A DNA stretch of 35,755 bases from Fulvivirga imtechensis AK7 (GCF_000331535.1 NZ_AMZN01000082.1:1-35755), one strand, 5' to 3'. Shown: positions 8,223-16,424, counted from the first letter of the stretch. The notes: a model not told the origin generated them from the letters alone. Numbers and translations are program-made.

Positions 8223-10603
8223 GCACTATATCTTTTTGATACATAATTAGTCCACATTTGTCCCTTCTGTATACCTACATTAAAGCCATTCTCATCTACA
8301 TTAATGTGGCTCACCGGTTTGCCTTCAATAGCCCTTTTTATATCCCTCAGCTCTCTGGTGATATCATCACCCTTACGACCTCCTTTTGTAAGCATGATGT
8401 CACCCCTCAGGTGCGTAGGTATGTGCTTATCAACCAGTTCACGTAGCTGTAGCTCGCTAAAGCTCTTATCCTCGATCATCGGTTTGAGTAGCCAACCGAA
8501 CCTCTTACTTGCCTTGGCGTGCACAACACTCTCACGCTTGCTGAGGTGTGCGGGTATGCTGTCACTTGTCTCTGTGCCTGGTCCCTGTAGATCATAGACA
8601 CCGTCTTTATACTTAGGTATTGATTGACTTTTTACAGCCGCCGCTTGAAGAGCACCCATAGCAATAGCAAAAGCACTGAAGGGCAAACCGAAAGTTGTAG
8701 GACTTTTCGCGATAGCTGCCACCACAGCCTCTGCCGTATTGATTGCAATGCTAAAAAGTGCAAGTGTCTGTTCTCTACGCGCCTGCCTTGCTTTGATCGC
8801 TCGTTCTTTTTCATCATACTCCTCATTGATACGCTCTTTTGCAGCTTTATTATCACCAGCTTTCTTAAGCTCTTCACGCCTCTCCTCTTCAAGTCTCTCT
8901 AGCCTGGCGTTAGATCTGTTCCGTTCAATCTCCGCATATGTTTCAGCTATCTGATCACTCAGCATAAAGGAGGCTCTTATTATCTCCTCTCTTTCTCTTC
9001 TAGCCCTTTCCTCCGCTTCTCTTTGCTTTCTCAGCCTCTCTTGGTTAGCCTTGTACATGTCATCCATTGTGTTCTCAAAGTCCTTCAGGATGTCATCATT
9101 GATCTTTTCAAGGTCAGGCAGGAAGTCCTCACCAAAATGCTTTTTAATAGCATCAGTGAACTTGCGCGCCTCAGCAGCAGGGTCTCTCTTTTCAAGTAGA
9201 TCCGGCACTATATCTTTCTGGATCCTGCCAAGCTCCATCAGTCTCTTGATCTCCGCGTCAAGGAGTTGTATCCTGAGGTTAGCCTTAGAAAGCTGGTCCT
9301 CAGTGATTGCATTATCTCTCTCTGCTTTTGCCTTCGCTAATTCAGCATTAAGTCTTGCCAGTATAGAAGTTTGTTCCTCAACATCATCAGACCCTTTATT
9401 GAACTCCTTCATATAGGCTTTATAGCTTTCCTCAGCGATTTTTAGCAGCGCTGTAGAGTGCTCCAGTTCAAAGTCATAATCACTGAGTATGATCTCAACC
9501 TGCTTCAGTGAGAACCCGAATTTTTCAGCGGCAGCTTTCAGGTCATCAGTACTTTTTGCTTGCTTTGACGCGGCATAAAATCCCTCAAGATCGGCCAGCT
9601 CTTTTCTATAGCTTTGTATGTGCTTTACTACTTCATTGATAGCGTTTACCTGATCTTCCTTAGTAAGCTTTACAAATGCTTCAATATTTTTTTGAATCCT
9701 TTTGTTTGCGTAATCCTCAAAAGGATTCTTATTAGCTACCTCTATGAACTGAGTAATAGCCATAGTCAGCTCTGTAAACTGCTCAATGAAGTATTCAATC
9801 ACACCTCCCTTATTCTCTCCAAGAGCAGCAAAGAAGCGATCAATTGCATCAGCCGCATTTGACATTTTTCCGCCAAGGGTTTCAGATACAACCGCCATAG
9901 ATCCTGCAACACCTTCAAGCTCACCCAAACTGAGTATGTAGTTTCTGATAGACTCCTCTGTGAAATCAACCTGAGTTTTAACGCCCTTAAATGCAAACTC
10001 TACCTGATCGCCTGACTTCTTAGCTCTAATACCAAACTCTTTCAGTCTCTCAAATTCTCCAGTTGTAGCATCAAGCAGAGCCTCTACTAACTGATCCATG
10101 TCTTTGCCCATTGCACTGGTCAGGTCACCCATTTTTGTAAGCTCTTCGTTTGTTGGCACAAAGCCCCTGTTTGCCAGCTTAATGAAAGCGTCTGTGATCT
10201 GACTTACCTGAAAGGGGGTCTTTGCTGCAAACAACAGAATTCGATCGAATGCAGCGGCACCGGCTGAGTCGGATCCAAGGGTATTTGCGAGTATTGCACG
10301 GAACTTTTGAAATTGTGCAGTAATTTCGATTGTAGTGTTAAGGAACTGCTTTGCTTTGTCTATACTCCAGAGAGCTAACGCGCCTTTGGCAGCCTTACCC
10401 AGCAGACCGCTCATGTCTCCTAACTTCTTATTGATCCCGTTCAAATGTCTATCAGCGCGGCCTGTGTCACGGATTTGCTTTTCAAGCTGCCCCATCTCCT
10501 TATCGGTCAGGTCGGCAGCCTTACCGGCAGCACGGAGCTTTGCTATCAACTGGTCCAGCTCCTTGTCTTCCACCTTTGCACGTACGGGAAATTCAGCAGC
10601 CAT
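8219..10603 (-). CDS. Tail tape measure protein
   Basis: The 794-residue protein has the canonical tape-measure N-terminal domain (about 75-260), with FDRILLFAAKTPFQVSQITD followed by GFVPTNEELTKMGDLTSAMG. Long coiled-coil stretches rich in Glu, Lys and Arg follow (about 390-620), then a hydrophobic Ala-rich segment near 640-665 (SIAINTAEAVVAAIA) that could enter the host membrane during DNA ejection. Tape measure proteins set tail length and line the tube. The gene follows the two overlapping chaperone frames directly, the standard order in long-tailed phages. The modest length predicts a fairly short tail. Confidence 0.92.
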   Translation of the reverse strand: MAAEFPVRAKVEDKELDQLIAKLRAAGKAADLTDKEMGQLEKQIRDTGRADRHLNGINKKLGDMSGLLGKAAKGALALWSIDKAKQFLNTTIEITAQFQKFRAILANTLGSDSAGAAAFDRILLFAAKTPFQVSQITDAFIKLANRGFVPTNEELTKMGDLTSAMGKDMDQLVEALLDATTGEFERLKEFGIRAKKSGDQVEFAFKGVKTQVDFTEESIRNYILSLGELEGVAGSMAVVSETLGGKMSNAADAIDRFFAALGENKGGVIEYFIEQFTELTMAITQFIEVANKNPFEDYANKRIQKNIEAFVKLTKEDQVNAINEVVKHIQSYRKELADLEGFYAASKQAKSTDDLKAAAEKFGFSLKQVEIILSDYDFELEHSTALLKIAEESYKAYMKEFNKGSDDVEEQTSILARLNAELAKAKAERDNAITEDQLSKANLRIQLLDAEIKRLMELGRIQKDIVPDLLEKRDPAAEARKFTDAIKKHFGEDFLPDLEKINDDILKDFENTMDDMYKANQERLRKQREAEERARREREEIIRASFMLSDQIAETYAEIERNRSNARLERLEEERREELKKAGDNKAAKERINEEYDEKERAIKARQARREQTLALFSIAINTAEAVVAAIAKSPTTFGLPFSAFAIAMGALQAAAVKSQSIPKYKDGVYDLQGPGTETSDSIPAHLSKRESVVHAKASKRFGWLLKPMIEDKSFSELQLRELVDKHIPTHLRGDIMLTKGGRKGDDITRELRDIKRAIEGKPVSHINVDENGFNVGIQKGQMWTNYVSKRYSA

Positions 10604-10606
10604 TGA

Positions 10607-10867
10607 TTACTTCTTTAATTTGATTTTATACATGCGGCTCAGCCAGCCGTAAAAGTCCTCTGATGTCTTTTTCTTCACTCTCTCAGCCTGCACCTCATCA
10701 CCTTTGCAGTAGTGGGATACCAGGGTTTCAAAACGCTCCCTGTTTCTGATCCTCAGTTTCCGGTAAGCATCTGCTGATACGCGTTGAGCTTGACCTTGCT
10801 TAGCCTCAAATAGAGGTCGATGTCTTTGGGTAGTGACTTTCCAGTAAGCTTCAAACTTCTCTCGCAC
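10607..10867 (-). CDS. Tail assembly chaperone, downstream frame (made by -1 frameshift)
   Basis: An 86-codon frame with a GTG as its first possible start overlaps the preceding gene by 115 bp and sits just before the tape measure. The frame stays open upstream of the GTG back through the T9 run at 10877-10885, so a -1 slip there would fuse it to the preceding frame and give a protein of about 245 residues. This is the arrangement of lambda G/GT and equivalents. The product is basic and helical (KLRIRNRERFETLVSHYC). It is more likely expressed as the fusion tail than from its own GTG. Confidence 0.8.
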   Translation of the reverse strand: MREKFEAYWKVTTQRHRPLFEAKQGQAQRVSADAYRKLRIRNRERFETLVSHYCKGDEVQAERVKKKTSEDFYGWLSRMYKIKLKK

Positions 10868-11343
10868 AGTGTCCGCAAAAAAAAACCCTGGTCGGGCAGC
10901 TTCTTAAACTTTCGGATCTTCTCCTGGTTGTAGTCAAGATCATAGCAACTGATGTCCTCATCTTTGTCGAAGTACATGAGGCTGGCCATGTTATAAAGTA
11001 CCTCTATAGGCGTGCAGTCATTGACCGTAGACTGGAGCATGTACAGCAGCGAACCTATACGGCTGTTTTCGTGGTTGTCATTAGCCTTGATTAGCTCTTG
11101 TATGTACTTATTGAGTAGCTCCCTAGTCACGCCCATTTCGCTCTCCTCCCTGAAGTCGAGGTAATGCACGAACCTATTTTGCGGAATGTCGGCAGGCTGG
11201 AGAAATTCATAGTATTGCTTACCGTCAATGATCAGGCGGGGCACCGGCCTGATCATCTTTTTATTTACATCATCCAAATACACCCCTTCATACGTGAAGT
11301 TGTATAGGAAAGCAATGAGCTTAAGTAGTAGCTTGTTGATCAT
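10753..11343 (-). CDS. Tail assembly chaperone, upstream frame
   Basis: This 196-residue, helical, soluble protein lies directly upstream of the tape measure, with a second overlapping frame behind it. Position and overlap identify it as the G-type tail assembly chaperone, which coats the tape measure during tail assembly. Codons around residue 153 read GGT TTT TTT TTG, giving a run of nine T on the coding strand. Most ribosomes would continue to the in-frame stop; some would slip into the -1 frame. Sequence families of these chaperones are poorly conserved, so the call rests on gene order and the slippery site rather than on motifs. Confidence 0.85.
   Translation of the reverse strand: MINKLLLKLIAFLYNFTYEGVYLDDVNKKMIRPVPRLIIDGKQYYEFLQPADIPQNRFVHYLDFREESEMGVTRELLNKYIQELIKANDNHENSRIGSLLYMLQSTVNDCTPIEVLYNMASLMYFDKDEDISCYDLDYNQEKIRKFKKLPDQGFFLRTLCERSLKLTGKSLPKDIDLYLRLSKVKLNAYQQMLTGN
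10877..10885 (-). promoter_or_regulatory. Putative -1 programmed ribosomal frameshift site (T9)
   Basis: Nine consecutive T on the coding strand lie inside the upstream chaperone gene. A -1 shift (T TTT TTT) moves ribosomes into the frame that continues, without a stop, into the 10607-10867 frame. The direction and location match the tail chaperone frameshift conserved across long-tailed phages. Confidence 0.75.
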
Positions 11344-11348
11344 ACCGG

Positions 11349-12059
11349 CTATGCTTTAAGGCTCCTTAAAACTCTATTCGTAAGCAACCAGGCAAAAAGG
11401 ATCATTACTGCCCAGGCTGAAAAGAACTGAAAGCCACGCCACAGCTTTTGCCACCAGGTAAGCCCCTTTTCAGGATCGAGTACAAGCGTATCAGGGCATT
11501 CTGCCTCTACTTCTATAGGCACTTTCTCAGTCACCACCACAGTGTCAGGTAGACATTCCACATTACCATTGAGGTAGTTATTATACTTATCCTTCCAGAA
11601 CTTGGCCTGTGCGCGTCCTTCCCTGATGATGAATGTATCCGGCACTGGCTTGTTTGAAGGCACAGCCAGCAGGCTGTCGATACCTATCTTAAGACTGATC
11701 TTATCGCCTTTGATTGGCACCACAACCTTAGCCTCTACCGAATCTTTTACCGTCACGGTGTGTGTCTCACCAGTACCAAATTTATCAGCGCATTTCTGAG
11801 CGGTTACACACCCGGTAATGAACAGGATAAAAAGCGTTACCCAGATCAACGCCAGGAATACACCTATTGTAGTCTTGCCTCCTGGTATCCTGGGATCTTT
11901 CACCCCCAATAGGGACAAGCCCAGTACGATTACCGTAGTAGCCTCCAGTATTGTAGCCTGAGGCAGAAAGAAAAGCACTACACCTACCACTATAAGGATC
12001 AAGCCTAACACCGTGGTGATGATGCCCTTTTTGAAATTATCTATGCTAAATTTTTTCAT
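11349..12059 (-). CDS. Membrane lysis protein candidate with holin-like and spanin-like features
   Basis: The 236-residue protein has three hydrophobic segments at the N-terminus (about 12-32, 37-53 and 64-83). The third runs into LFITGC, a lipobox-like sequence with Cys84. A soluble middle region with several Cys and Val-rich beta-type repeats follows, then a last membrane segment (about 211-228) and a basic tail. It is encoded next to the amidase. The combination suggests a protein that spans the inner membrane and exposes a periplasmic loop, as holins or spanins do. I cannot assign a family. The lipobox is internal and may be chance. Confidence 0.8.
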   Translation of the reverse strand: MKKFSIDNFKKGIITTVLGLILIVVGVVLFFLPQATILEATTVIVLGLSLLGVKDPRIPGGKTTIGVFLALIWVTLFILFITGCVTAQKCADKFGTGETHTVTVKDSVEAKVVVPIKGDKISLKIGIDSLLAVPSNKPVPDTFIIREGRAQAKFWKDKYNNYLNGNVECLPDTVVVTEKVPIEVEAECPDTLVLDPEKGLTWWQKLWRGFQFFSAWAVMILFAWLLTNRVLRSLKA

Positions 12060-12073
12060 GTCTTAAATGCTCT

Positions 12074-12568
12074 TTAAAGGTTTACCTCTCCGTTGTAGAT
12101 GTTCTTTTCAGCCACACCTATAGCCCTCAGCCACTGAGGCACGTTAAAGCTGGGGCACTTCTTAGCCTTGGTAAATTGATTGTGTCCGGCAACTTTGATA
12201 CGCGGGTGCTGTGCTATAGTCTGGCGAACGTAGTTAGCCAGGCTCAGCCGTTGCTCGGCCGTCCTGGTGTCAAGCACAAAGTTTCCCCCCGGATCTTTAC
12301 CACCGGAGTACACTACATGCCTGCTGAGTGAGTTAATACCAGCCACACCGTTGGTGATCTCCCAGGGATCTACTTTCTGATCATTGTCATACGGCACTAG
12401 GTTAGTCACATCTCCATTGAGGTGTATGATGTCGCTATAACCTACCTGCTTCCAGCCTCTGCCTCTTGGCTTCGGTGAAGTGTGCCAGTCGCGTATTTCA
12501 GCAGCGGTAACCTCCCGGCCTTGAGGGGTGTCAGTGCTGTGTATTACCAGATAAGTAAGTCTTTTCAT
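12074..12568 (-). CDS. N-acetylmuramoyl-L-alanine amidase endolysin (Amidase_2)
   Basis: The 164-residue protein has the amidase_2/PGRP fold signature: LVIHSTDTP with zinc ligand His10 near the N-terminus, DWHTSPKPRGRGWKQVGY in the substrate groove, and GHNQFTKAKKCPSF with His129 and Cys138 as the remaining likely zinc ligands. It cleaves the bond between MurNAc and the peptide stem for host lysis. There is no signal peptide, so export probably depends on a holin, for which the neighbours at 11349 and 13029 are candidates. A structured intergenic segment of about 170 bp lies upstream, with a perfect hairpin 18 bp before the start. Confidence 0.93.
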   Translation of the reverse strand: MKRLTYLVIHSTDTPQGREVTAAEIRDWHTSPKPRGRGWKQVGYSDIIHLNGDVTNLVPYDNDQKVDPWEITNGVAGINSLSRHVVYSGGKDPGGNFVLDTRTAEQRLSLANYVRQTIAQHPRIKVAGHNQFTKAKKCPSFNVPQWLRAIGVAEKNIYNGEVNL

Positions 12569-12738
12569 CTTTGAGATCGTTAAGTGGGAGGCGCCCTGTT
12601 GCGCCTCCCGGTTTGCACTTGTTTGTTATGGGACTGCCTACTCCACCCCAAAGGGACGTTTCAGCAGTCCCGCTCTCTCCTGGGGTTTATGTTGTCTTAG
12701 CAGGGAGGGGACCAACTATGGCACATCCCTCATGTTCG
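12569..12738 (-). other. Structured intergenic region upstream of the endolysin gene
   Basis: This 170-bp gap inside an otherwise tightly packed operon holds at least two perfect hairpins: GGGAGGCGC/GCGCCTCCC (12586-12609, 9 bp, 6-nt loop) and GGGACTGC/GCAGTCCC (12630-12671, 8 bp, 26-nt loop). A weaker pairing lies around 12674-12710. No T tract follows the first hairpin on the minus strand, so it is not an ordinary terminator. It may be a structured leader, RNA processing site or small RNA controlling lysis timing. No riboswitch class is recognised. Confidence 0.55.
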
Positions 12739-13032
12739 CTAAGCCTGCTTACCTTTACCCTTATTGCTCTTTGGCTTCGGGAGTGTTTCTTCCTTTACCT
12801 GCTCGGACTCTGCTTTGGCTTTTTCATCAGCCTGAGCTTTGGCAGCCTTACCACCTCTTTCAAATGGGTGTACCTCCACCTGATTAGCTTTACAGTACTC
12901 ATCTGCTCTGTAGGCCTGATCCTCCCGGAATATTGTGCCATTGGCGGCAATCAGCAGACGCTTAGCGCCAGGTGTTTTCTTGAAAGTGTCCTGCGCCAAC
13001 TTCTCCAACTCCTCATCTGTATATTTTTTCAT
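12739..13032 (-). CDS. Small phage protein with a Lys/Ala/Glu-rich tail
   Basis: The 97-residue protein has a folded N-terminal part (about 1-60; GAKRLLIAANGTIFREDQAY) and a disordered, charged tail from about 62 on, rich in Lys, Ala, Glu and Pro. It overlaps the small membrane-protein gene upstream by 4 bp and follows the capsid gene in the leftward operon. Small proteins here in related phages may take part in head completion or internal-protein roles, but I see no motif that identifies the function. Confidence 0.75.
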   Translation of the reverse strand: MKKYTDEELEKLAQDTFKKTPGAKRLLIAANGTIFREDQAYRADEYCKANQVEVHPFERGGKAAKAQADEKAKAESEQVKEETLPKPKSNKGKGKQA

Positions 13033-13247
13033 GACTTTGAAATTTTGTTCTTGATGTGCTTACAGAGTGTTGTGACCAGAAATCCGGTAATGGCTCCGAT
13101 AGCAGATACTACAATGGCCTCAACAATCACGGTTATACTTAGGGCCGCGAATATCTCACCGCCCGACTCCACCACTTTGTTGACAAAGGCCAGCACGGCA
13201 CCGATCACGGTACCGGCTGTCTTTTGATGATCAAAGTGAATGTGCAT
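13029..13247 (-). CDS. Small membrane protein, holin candidate
   Basis: The 72-residue protein has a hydrophobic segment at about 10-22 and a longer one at about 34-60 (ALSITVIVEAIVVSAIGAIT), then a basic tail (KHIKNKISKS). Small size, two hydrophobic segments and a basic C-terminus are holin hallmarks. It lies between the capsid gene and the endolysin. The capsid N-terminus is also hydrophobic, so a membrane role in head assembly is another possibility. It starts 2 bp after the capsid stop and overlaps the next gene by 4 bp. Confidence 0.75.
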   Translation of the reverse strand: MHIHFDHQKTAGTVIGAVLAFVNKVVESGGEIFAALSITVIVEAIVVSAIGAITGFLVTTLCKHIKNKISKS

Positions 13248-13248
13248 A

Positions 13249-14328
13249 TTAAGCGGCTTGTACTATCAATACTGTACCCACTTCATCGTTTCGCTCCTTG
13301 CGTCCGCCAGCTCTCACCAGGGCACTGTAAGCATCACCTTGAAGAAGTGCATCACGCTTGGTTTCAAAGAACTCAATAGAGCCTACAGATCTGTGTACAT
13401 ACCGCTCATCATAACATAGTATAGCATCGTTGTCGGTGGCGGCATTATCAGCATCAGATGACTTGATTACTGGTGTTGCAGTGTTGTCAAATCGGGGAAC
13501 TACATCAGTACGCACAATGTCAAAACCATGTAGCTTAATCAGGTCACCATCCTTCCATACCGCACCAATTGAATCCATCTTGTTTTTGTCGATGACATCA
13601 GCGTCAGATTTTATCTGATTATAGGCCTCTTCGGTCATGATTGCTACACGCGGTCCACCTTCTCGCTTAGTGGTTTTGTTCAACCTCGTTTTAGCAGCCG
13701 CAAGGTCAGCAGGTGTATACTTCTTTCTGGTACCAGTCTGGTCATCCAGGTATACAGCAGTGTCTGCTCCCGAGCTTCTCAGTATGTTGGCATCCTGAGA
13801 CGGGCACCACTGCGCCAGTACATCCCTGGCAACTTCCTCAGACAGTACACCTCTATGATCACCAAATACTGATTCCATTTTGTCATAAGACAGCTCTACT
13901 GTTTCAGCATTCGATATCAGGGTGGCCTCAGTACTGAACTCATTCAACGCATAGGTTACATCTGTATCGTTTCTCTTCACGAGGGGAACCGGGTACACGC
14001 TTCTGTTTTTAGCCGCTTTAGGCTTTGCTCCAGCTTGTGGAATGTGTACTACCTTACCGCTTAGTACGTGCTCAGATCTGTCCTTGGATCTCGTTAGCCA
14101 TGGGTACTCCTTGAAAAGGTTCTCAGCTATGAAGTTCTCCCATATCTCCACCTGCACTGCTCTAAACACTACACCGGAGGGCGCCTGGCTAACTGCGCTA
14201 ATAACTAACCCCGCAAAAAATACACAGGCGGAAGTGTGCACGGGGTTTAGGGCCATAGACCCTGCGATAGCCACACCCATAAAGCAGGCTATCAGGATAT
14301 TCAAGAATATAAGCTTAAAAAATTTCAT
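13249..14328 (-). CDS. Major capsid protein with hydrophobic N-terminal extension
   Basis: The 359-residue protein follows the protease/scaffold and decoration genes, the standard place for a capsid gene. From about residue 55 the sequence has the look of the HK97-fold capsids of Bacteroidota phages (VQVEIWENFIAENLF, then VLSGKVVHIPQAGAKP, later AIMTEEAYNQIKS and LHGFDIVRTDVVP). Residues 1-50 are unusual: two strongly hydrophobic segments (about 4-24 and 32-48) separated by a short polar turn. These might be a cleavable delta-type domain removed by the prohead protease, or a real membrane anchor. Family assignment is from pattern only, but with gene order it is strong. Confidence 0.85.
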   Translation of the reverse strand: MKFFKLIFLNILIACFMGVAIAGSMALNPVHTSACVFFAGLVISAVSQAPSGVVFRAVQVEIWENFIAENLFKEYPWLTRSKDRSEHVLSGKVVHIPQAGAKPKAAKNRSVYPVPLVKRNDTDVTYALNEFSTEATLISNAETVELSYDKMESVFGDHRGVLSEEVARDVLAQWCPSQDANILRSSGADTAVYLDDQTGTRKKYTPADLAAAKTRLNKTTKREGGPRVAIMTEEAYNQIKSDADVIDKNKMDSIGAVWKDGDLIKLHGFDIVRTDVVPRFDNTATPVIKSSDADNAATDNDAILCYDERYVHRSVGSIEFFETKRDALLQGDAYSALVRAGGRKERNDEVGTVLIVQAA

Positions 14329-14370
14329 TGTTTGTCTCTTGTTTTAGTTGAAAAAATGAGTTACCAGACA

Positions 14371-14718
14371 TTAAGCAGCATCAACCACTTTAGCCCATAC
14401 ACCACCCACGAAGGCAGTACCGTTCCACTGTAGCAGTATGGTATCTCTGTCGTTGGCTACACCTGCCAGGTCCGGGGCTACAATAGTATCACCGGTGTTA
14501 CCAAAAGCTAAAGCTCTACCGGTAGCGTCCTGGATGATATCCACATGCACCTCAGAGCCTACCATCAGCTCATCAGAGGCCACAAGGTCGAGCGTTACCG
14601 ATTCGGTAGGGCTTATCTGCACGTAGGTCTTAGTGTTTTTGATGTCCACGGATATAGCAGCCGCTGAGTCTGGCGTCTCCAGGGAGGCCGGTCCGTAGGG
14701 AAATTTGATTGTATCCAT
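14371..14718 (-). CDS. Head decoration / stabilisation protein
   Basis: This 115-residue protein is small, acidic and beta-rich, with no signal or membrane segment. It lies between the protease/scaffold gene and the capsid gene, the location of gpD-type decoration proteins. The sequence (SVDIKNTKTYVQISPT, DTILLQWNGTAFVGGVW) predicts a compact beta barrel. A tail or fibre role is unlikely given the position. The family is not identified by a motif, so the role is inferred from gene order. Confidence 0.75.
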   Translation of the reverse strand: MDTIKFPYGPASLETPDSAAAISVDIKNTKTYVQISPTESVTLDLVASDELMVGSEVHVDIIQDATGRALAFGNTGDTIVAPDLAGVANDRDTILLQWNGTAFVGGVWAKVVDAA

Positions 14719-14757
14719 TGTATTTTGATTAGTGTAAAAACTCTATTTAAAGGATGT

Positions 14758-15819
14758 TTAAGCCTTGTATTCCTTACCAAATTTGGCCTTAAACATCTCA
14801 GCGTACTTCTCTGGGCTGCTCAGCTTAATTGACTCCAGCTTACCCGCTTTGTGAGCTTTGTCCCACTCCTCTACCAGGCTCTCATCAGTAGTGCCCGATG
14901 CACCGCTGTTGAGCTGCTGGTGTATCGGCTGGTAAGCTTTCTTTTCCTCCAGCTCAGCCTTGACGAACTCAAAACCTTCATCGCTTGCGGATGCCAGGTT
15001 CAGGTATCGCTCTTTTTGCTTTTCCACGATCTTACCGGCACTAAGAGCAGCATCCACCAAAGTGGTAGCTTTGTCCTTAAGCGCATTACCCTGAGCAGCT
15101 TCCAGGTCGGTCACAGCCTTGTCCTTTTCAGCCGTCAGGGTAGTAATGGTTTCGTCCTTAGCTGATAGCTCAGCCTTTTGTTTGCTAAGAACTTTGTTCA
15201 TAGCCACAAGTATCTCCTGTTCACTGGCTTTGCTTGATAGCGTGATACCAGTCATCTCATGATACTTATTGATTTCAGAAATGATTAAATCCATCTTTAT
15301 TTGAGGTTTGTTAGTTAAAAAAAGCTTGTCTAAGTCCTGAGGGTTGCTGTCTGAAAGGCCTATGGACACCACCACATTTTCACCAAATAGCTTACAGGCG
15401 TTGGCATTTCCCGGTATGTCAGCTATTGAGGCCTCTTTGAGCACTGACTTTGTTATGGTTGGTAGCGTCTGCCCTTTGTCCATTAGCTTTGGATCTTCCG
15501 AGTACTCCAGTATGTCAAGTCCGGCACTGGCAGCATTAAGGATGCCCTTGTCCACCTTCTTGGAGATCTTCATAGCAAACTCATCATCTTCATCAAACAC
15601 GGCATCACCCAGCAGCTTCTTTCCTTCCTTCCTGATGTTCTCCCACATTCCGATAGGAAGTATTACACCTTCCTTACCCTTGTTTTCAAATGATCGAATA
15701 TGTGCGTAGAGCATCACTGGGTTTTTCTTGAACCTCTTTAGGTCTATTCCATCCGTCAGGATCTTAAACCCGTAGTCGTTTACAGTTTCGTCTGAGAGTA
15801 TGAAAGTGTGTTTTGCCAT
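14758..15819 (-). CDS. Prohead protease fused to scaffold (Mu gpI/Z-like)
   Basis: The 353-residue protein has an HK97/S78-type protease domain (about 1-170). His40 lies in NPVMLYAHIRS and Ser98 in NAASAGLDI, matching the catalytic His and the Ser-x-Gly motif of that family. Residues about 176-353 are a charged, coiled-coil scaffold domain. An in-frame ATG at 15294 (residue 176) could produce the scaffold alone, as gene Z does inside gene I of Mu. The enzyme cleaves scaffold and capsid delta domains during head maturation. It is the first gene of the leftward operon, preceded by the divergent promoter region. Confidence 0.88.
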   Translation of the reverse strand: MAKHTFILSDETVNDYGFKILTDGIDLKRFKKNPVMLYAHIRSFENKGKEGVILPIGMWENIRKEGKKLLGDAVFDEDDEFAMKISKKVDKGILNAASAGLDILEYSEDPKLMDKGQTLPTITKSVLKEASIADIPGNANACKLFGENVVVSIGLSDSNPQDLDKLFLTNKPQIKMDLIISEINKYHEMTGITLSSKASEQEILVAMNKVLSKQKAELSAKDETITTLTAEKDKAVTDLEAAQGNALKDKATTLVDAALSAGKIVEKQKERYLNLASASDEGFEFVKAELEEKKAYQPIHQQLNSGASGTTDESLVEEWDKAHKAGKLESIKLSSPEKYAEMFKAKFGKEYKA

Positions 15820-15992
15820 CGTTTTACTAAATCATTTAGGCAAATATGAAAGCTTAAAACCCCATTTAAAAGGGTGAAAATTTGGTTTGCTAATTTTTTT
15901 AGTACTGTTGGAGAGAATATTGCTATCTGAGTTTTTCGGCCTTTCCAGCCCTCTTATAAGTATGCACTTTTGTACAAATCAAATGCTTTACT
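15820..15992. promoter_or_regulatory. Divergent late promoter region
   Basis: This 173-bp AT-rich gap separates the leftward capsid/tail operon from the rightward terminase operon. Near-matches to the Bacteroidota -7 box TAnnTTTG occur on both strands: CACTTTTG at 15965-15972 (plus strand, 20 bp before the terminase start) and CATATTTG on the minus strand, read from 15850 to 15843. Clear -33 boxes are not seen, so an activator may be needed, as for Mu late promoters. Confidence 0.55.
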
Positions 15993-16424
15993 ATGGCTAA
16001 GAAAGAAGCTCAGGCGCTGGCAAAGAGCCTGTATTTACACAGCAATAAAACTCAGGATGAAATAGCCGCCATTGTCGGGGTAACTAATAAGACCATGACC
16101 AAGTGGGTGCAGCCCTGGAAGAACATTAAGCAGGCACGCAACCTGTTGCCCGACCAGCAGGTAGCGAAGATCTACACCCAACTGGAGGCGCTTGACACCC
16201 TGATAGAGGCACAGGATAATATCCCCACCAGTAAACAGGCCGACATAAAGAAGAAGCTTACCGCAGCCATTAAAGACATACAAAATGTAAGCCTTAAGGA
16301 ATATGTACTCTGCTATGAGGAGCTACTGAACCACATCAAGCCAATAGACCTGGACCTGGCTAAACGGCTGGTAGATCAGATCAATGATTTTCTTTTGATG
16401 AAAGCCGAACAAATGGAATCGTAA
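15993..16424 (+). CDS. Small terminase subunit
   Basis: The 143-residue protein has an N-terminal helix-turn-helix (about 14-40; KTQDEIAAIVGVTNKTMTKW) and a helical C-terminal part, as in the Mu gp27-type small terminases. It recognises phage DNA and loads the large subunit for headful packaging. Its stop overlaps the start of the large terminase gene (TAATG), so the two are probably translationally coupled. It is the first gene of the rightward head operon. The start ATG follows the divergent promoter region. Confidence 0.85.
   Translation: MAKKEAQALAKSLYLHSNKTQDEIAAIVGVTNKTMTKWVQPWKNIKQARNLLPDQQVAKIYTQLEALDTLIEAQDNIPTSKQADIKKKLTAAIKDIQNVSLKEYVLCYEELLNHIKPIDLDLAKRLVDQINDFLLMKAEQMES

Noticed and set aside
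12571-13227. A 218-codon open frame on the plus strand across the endolysin upstream region
   Set aside because: It runs antisense to two well-packed small genes and a structured gap, its predicted sequence is hydrophobic and low in complexity, and it opposes the direction of the operon.
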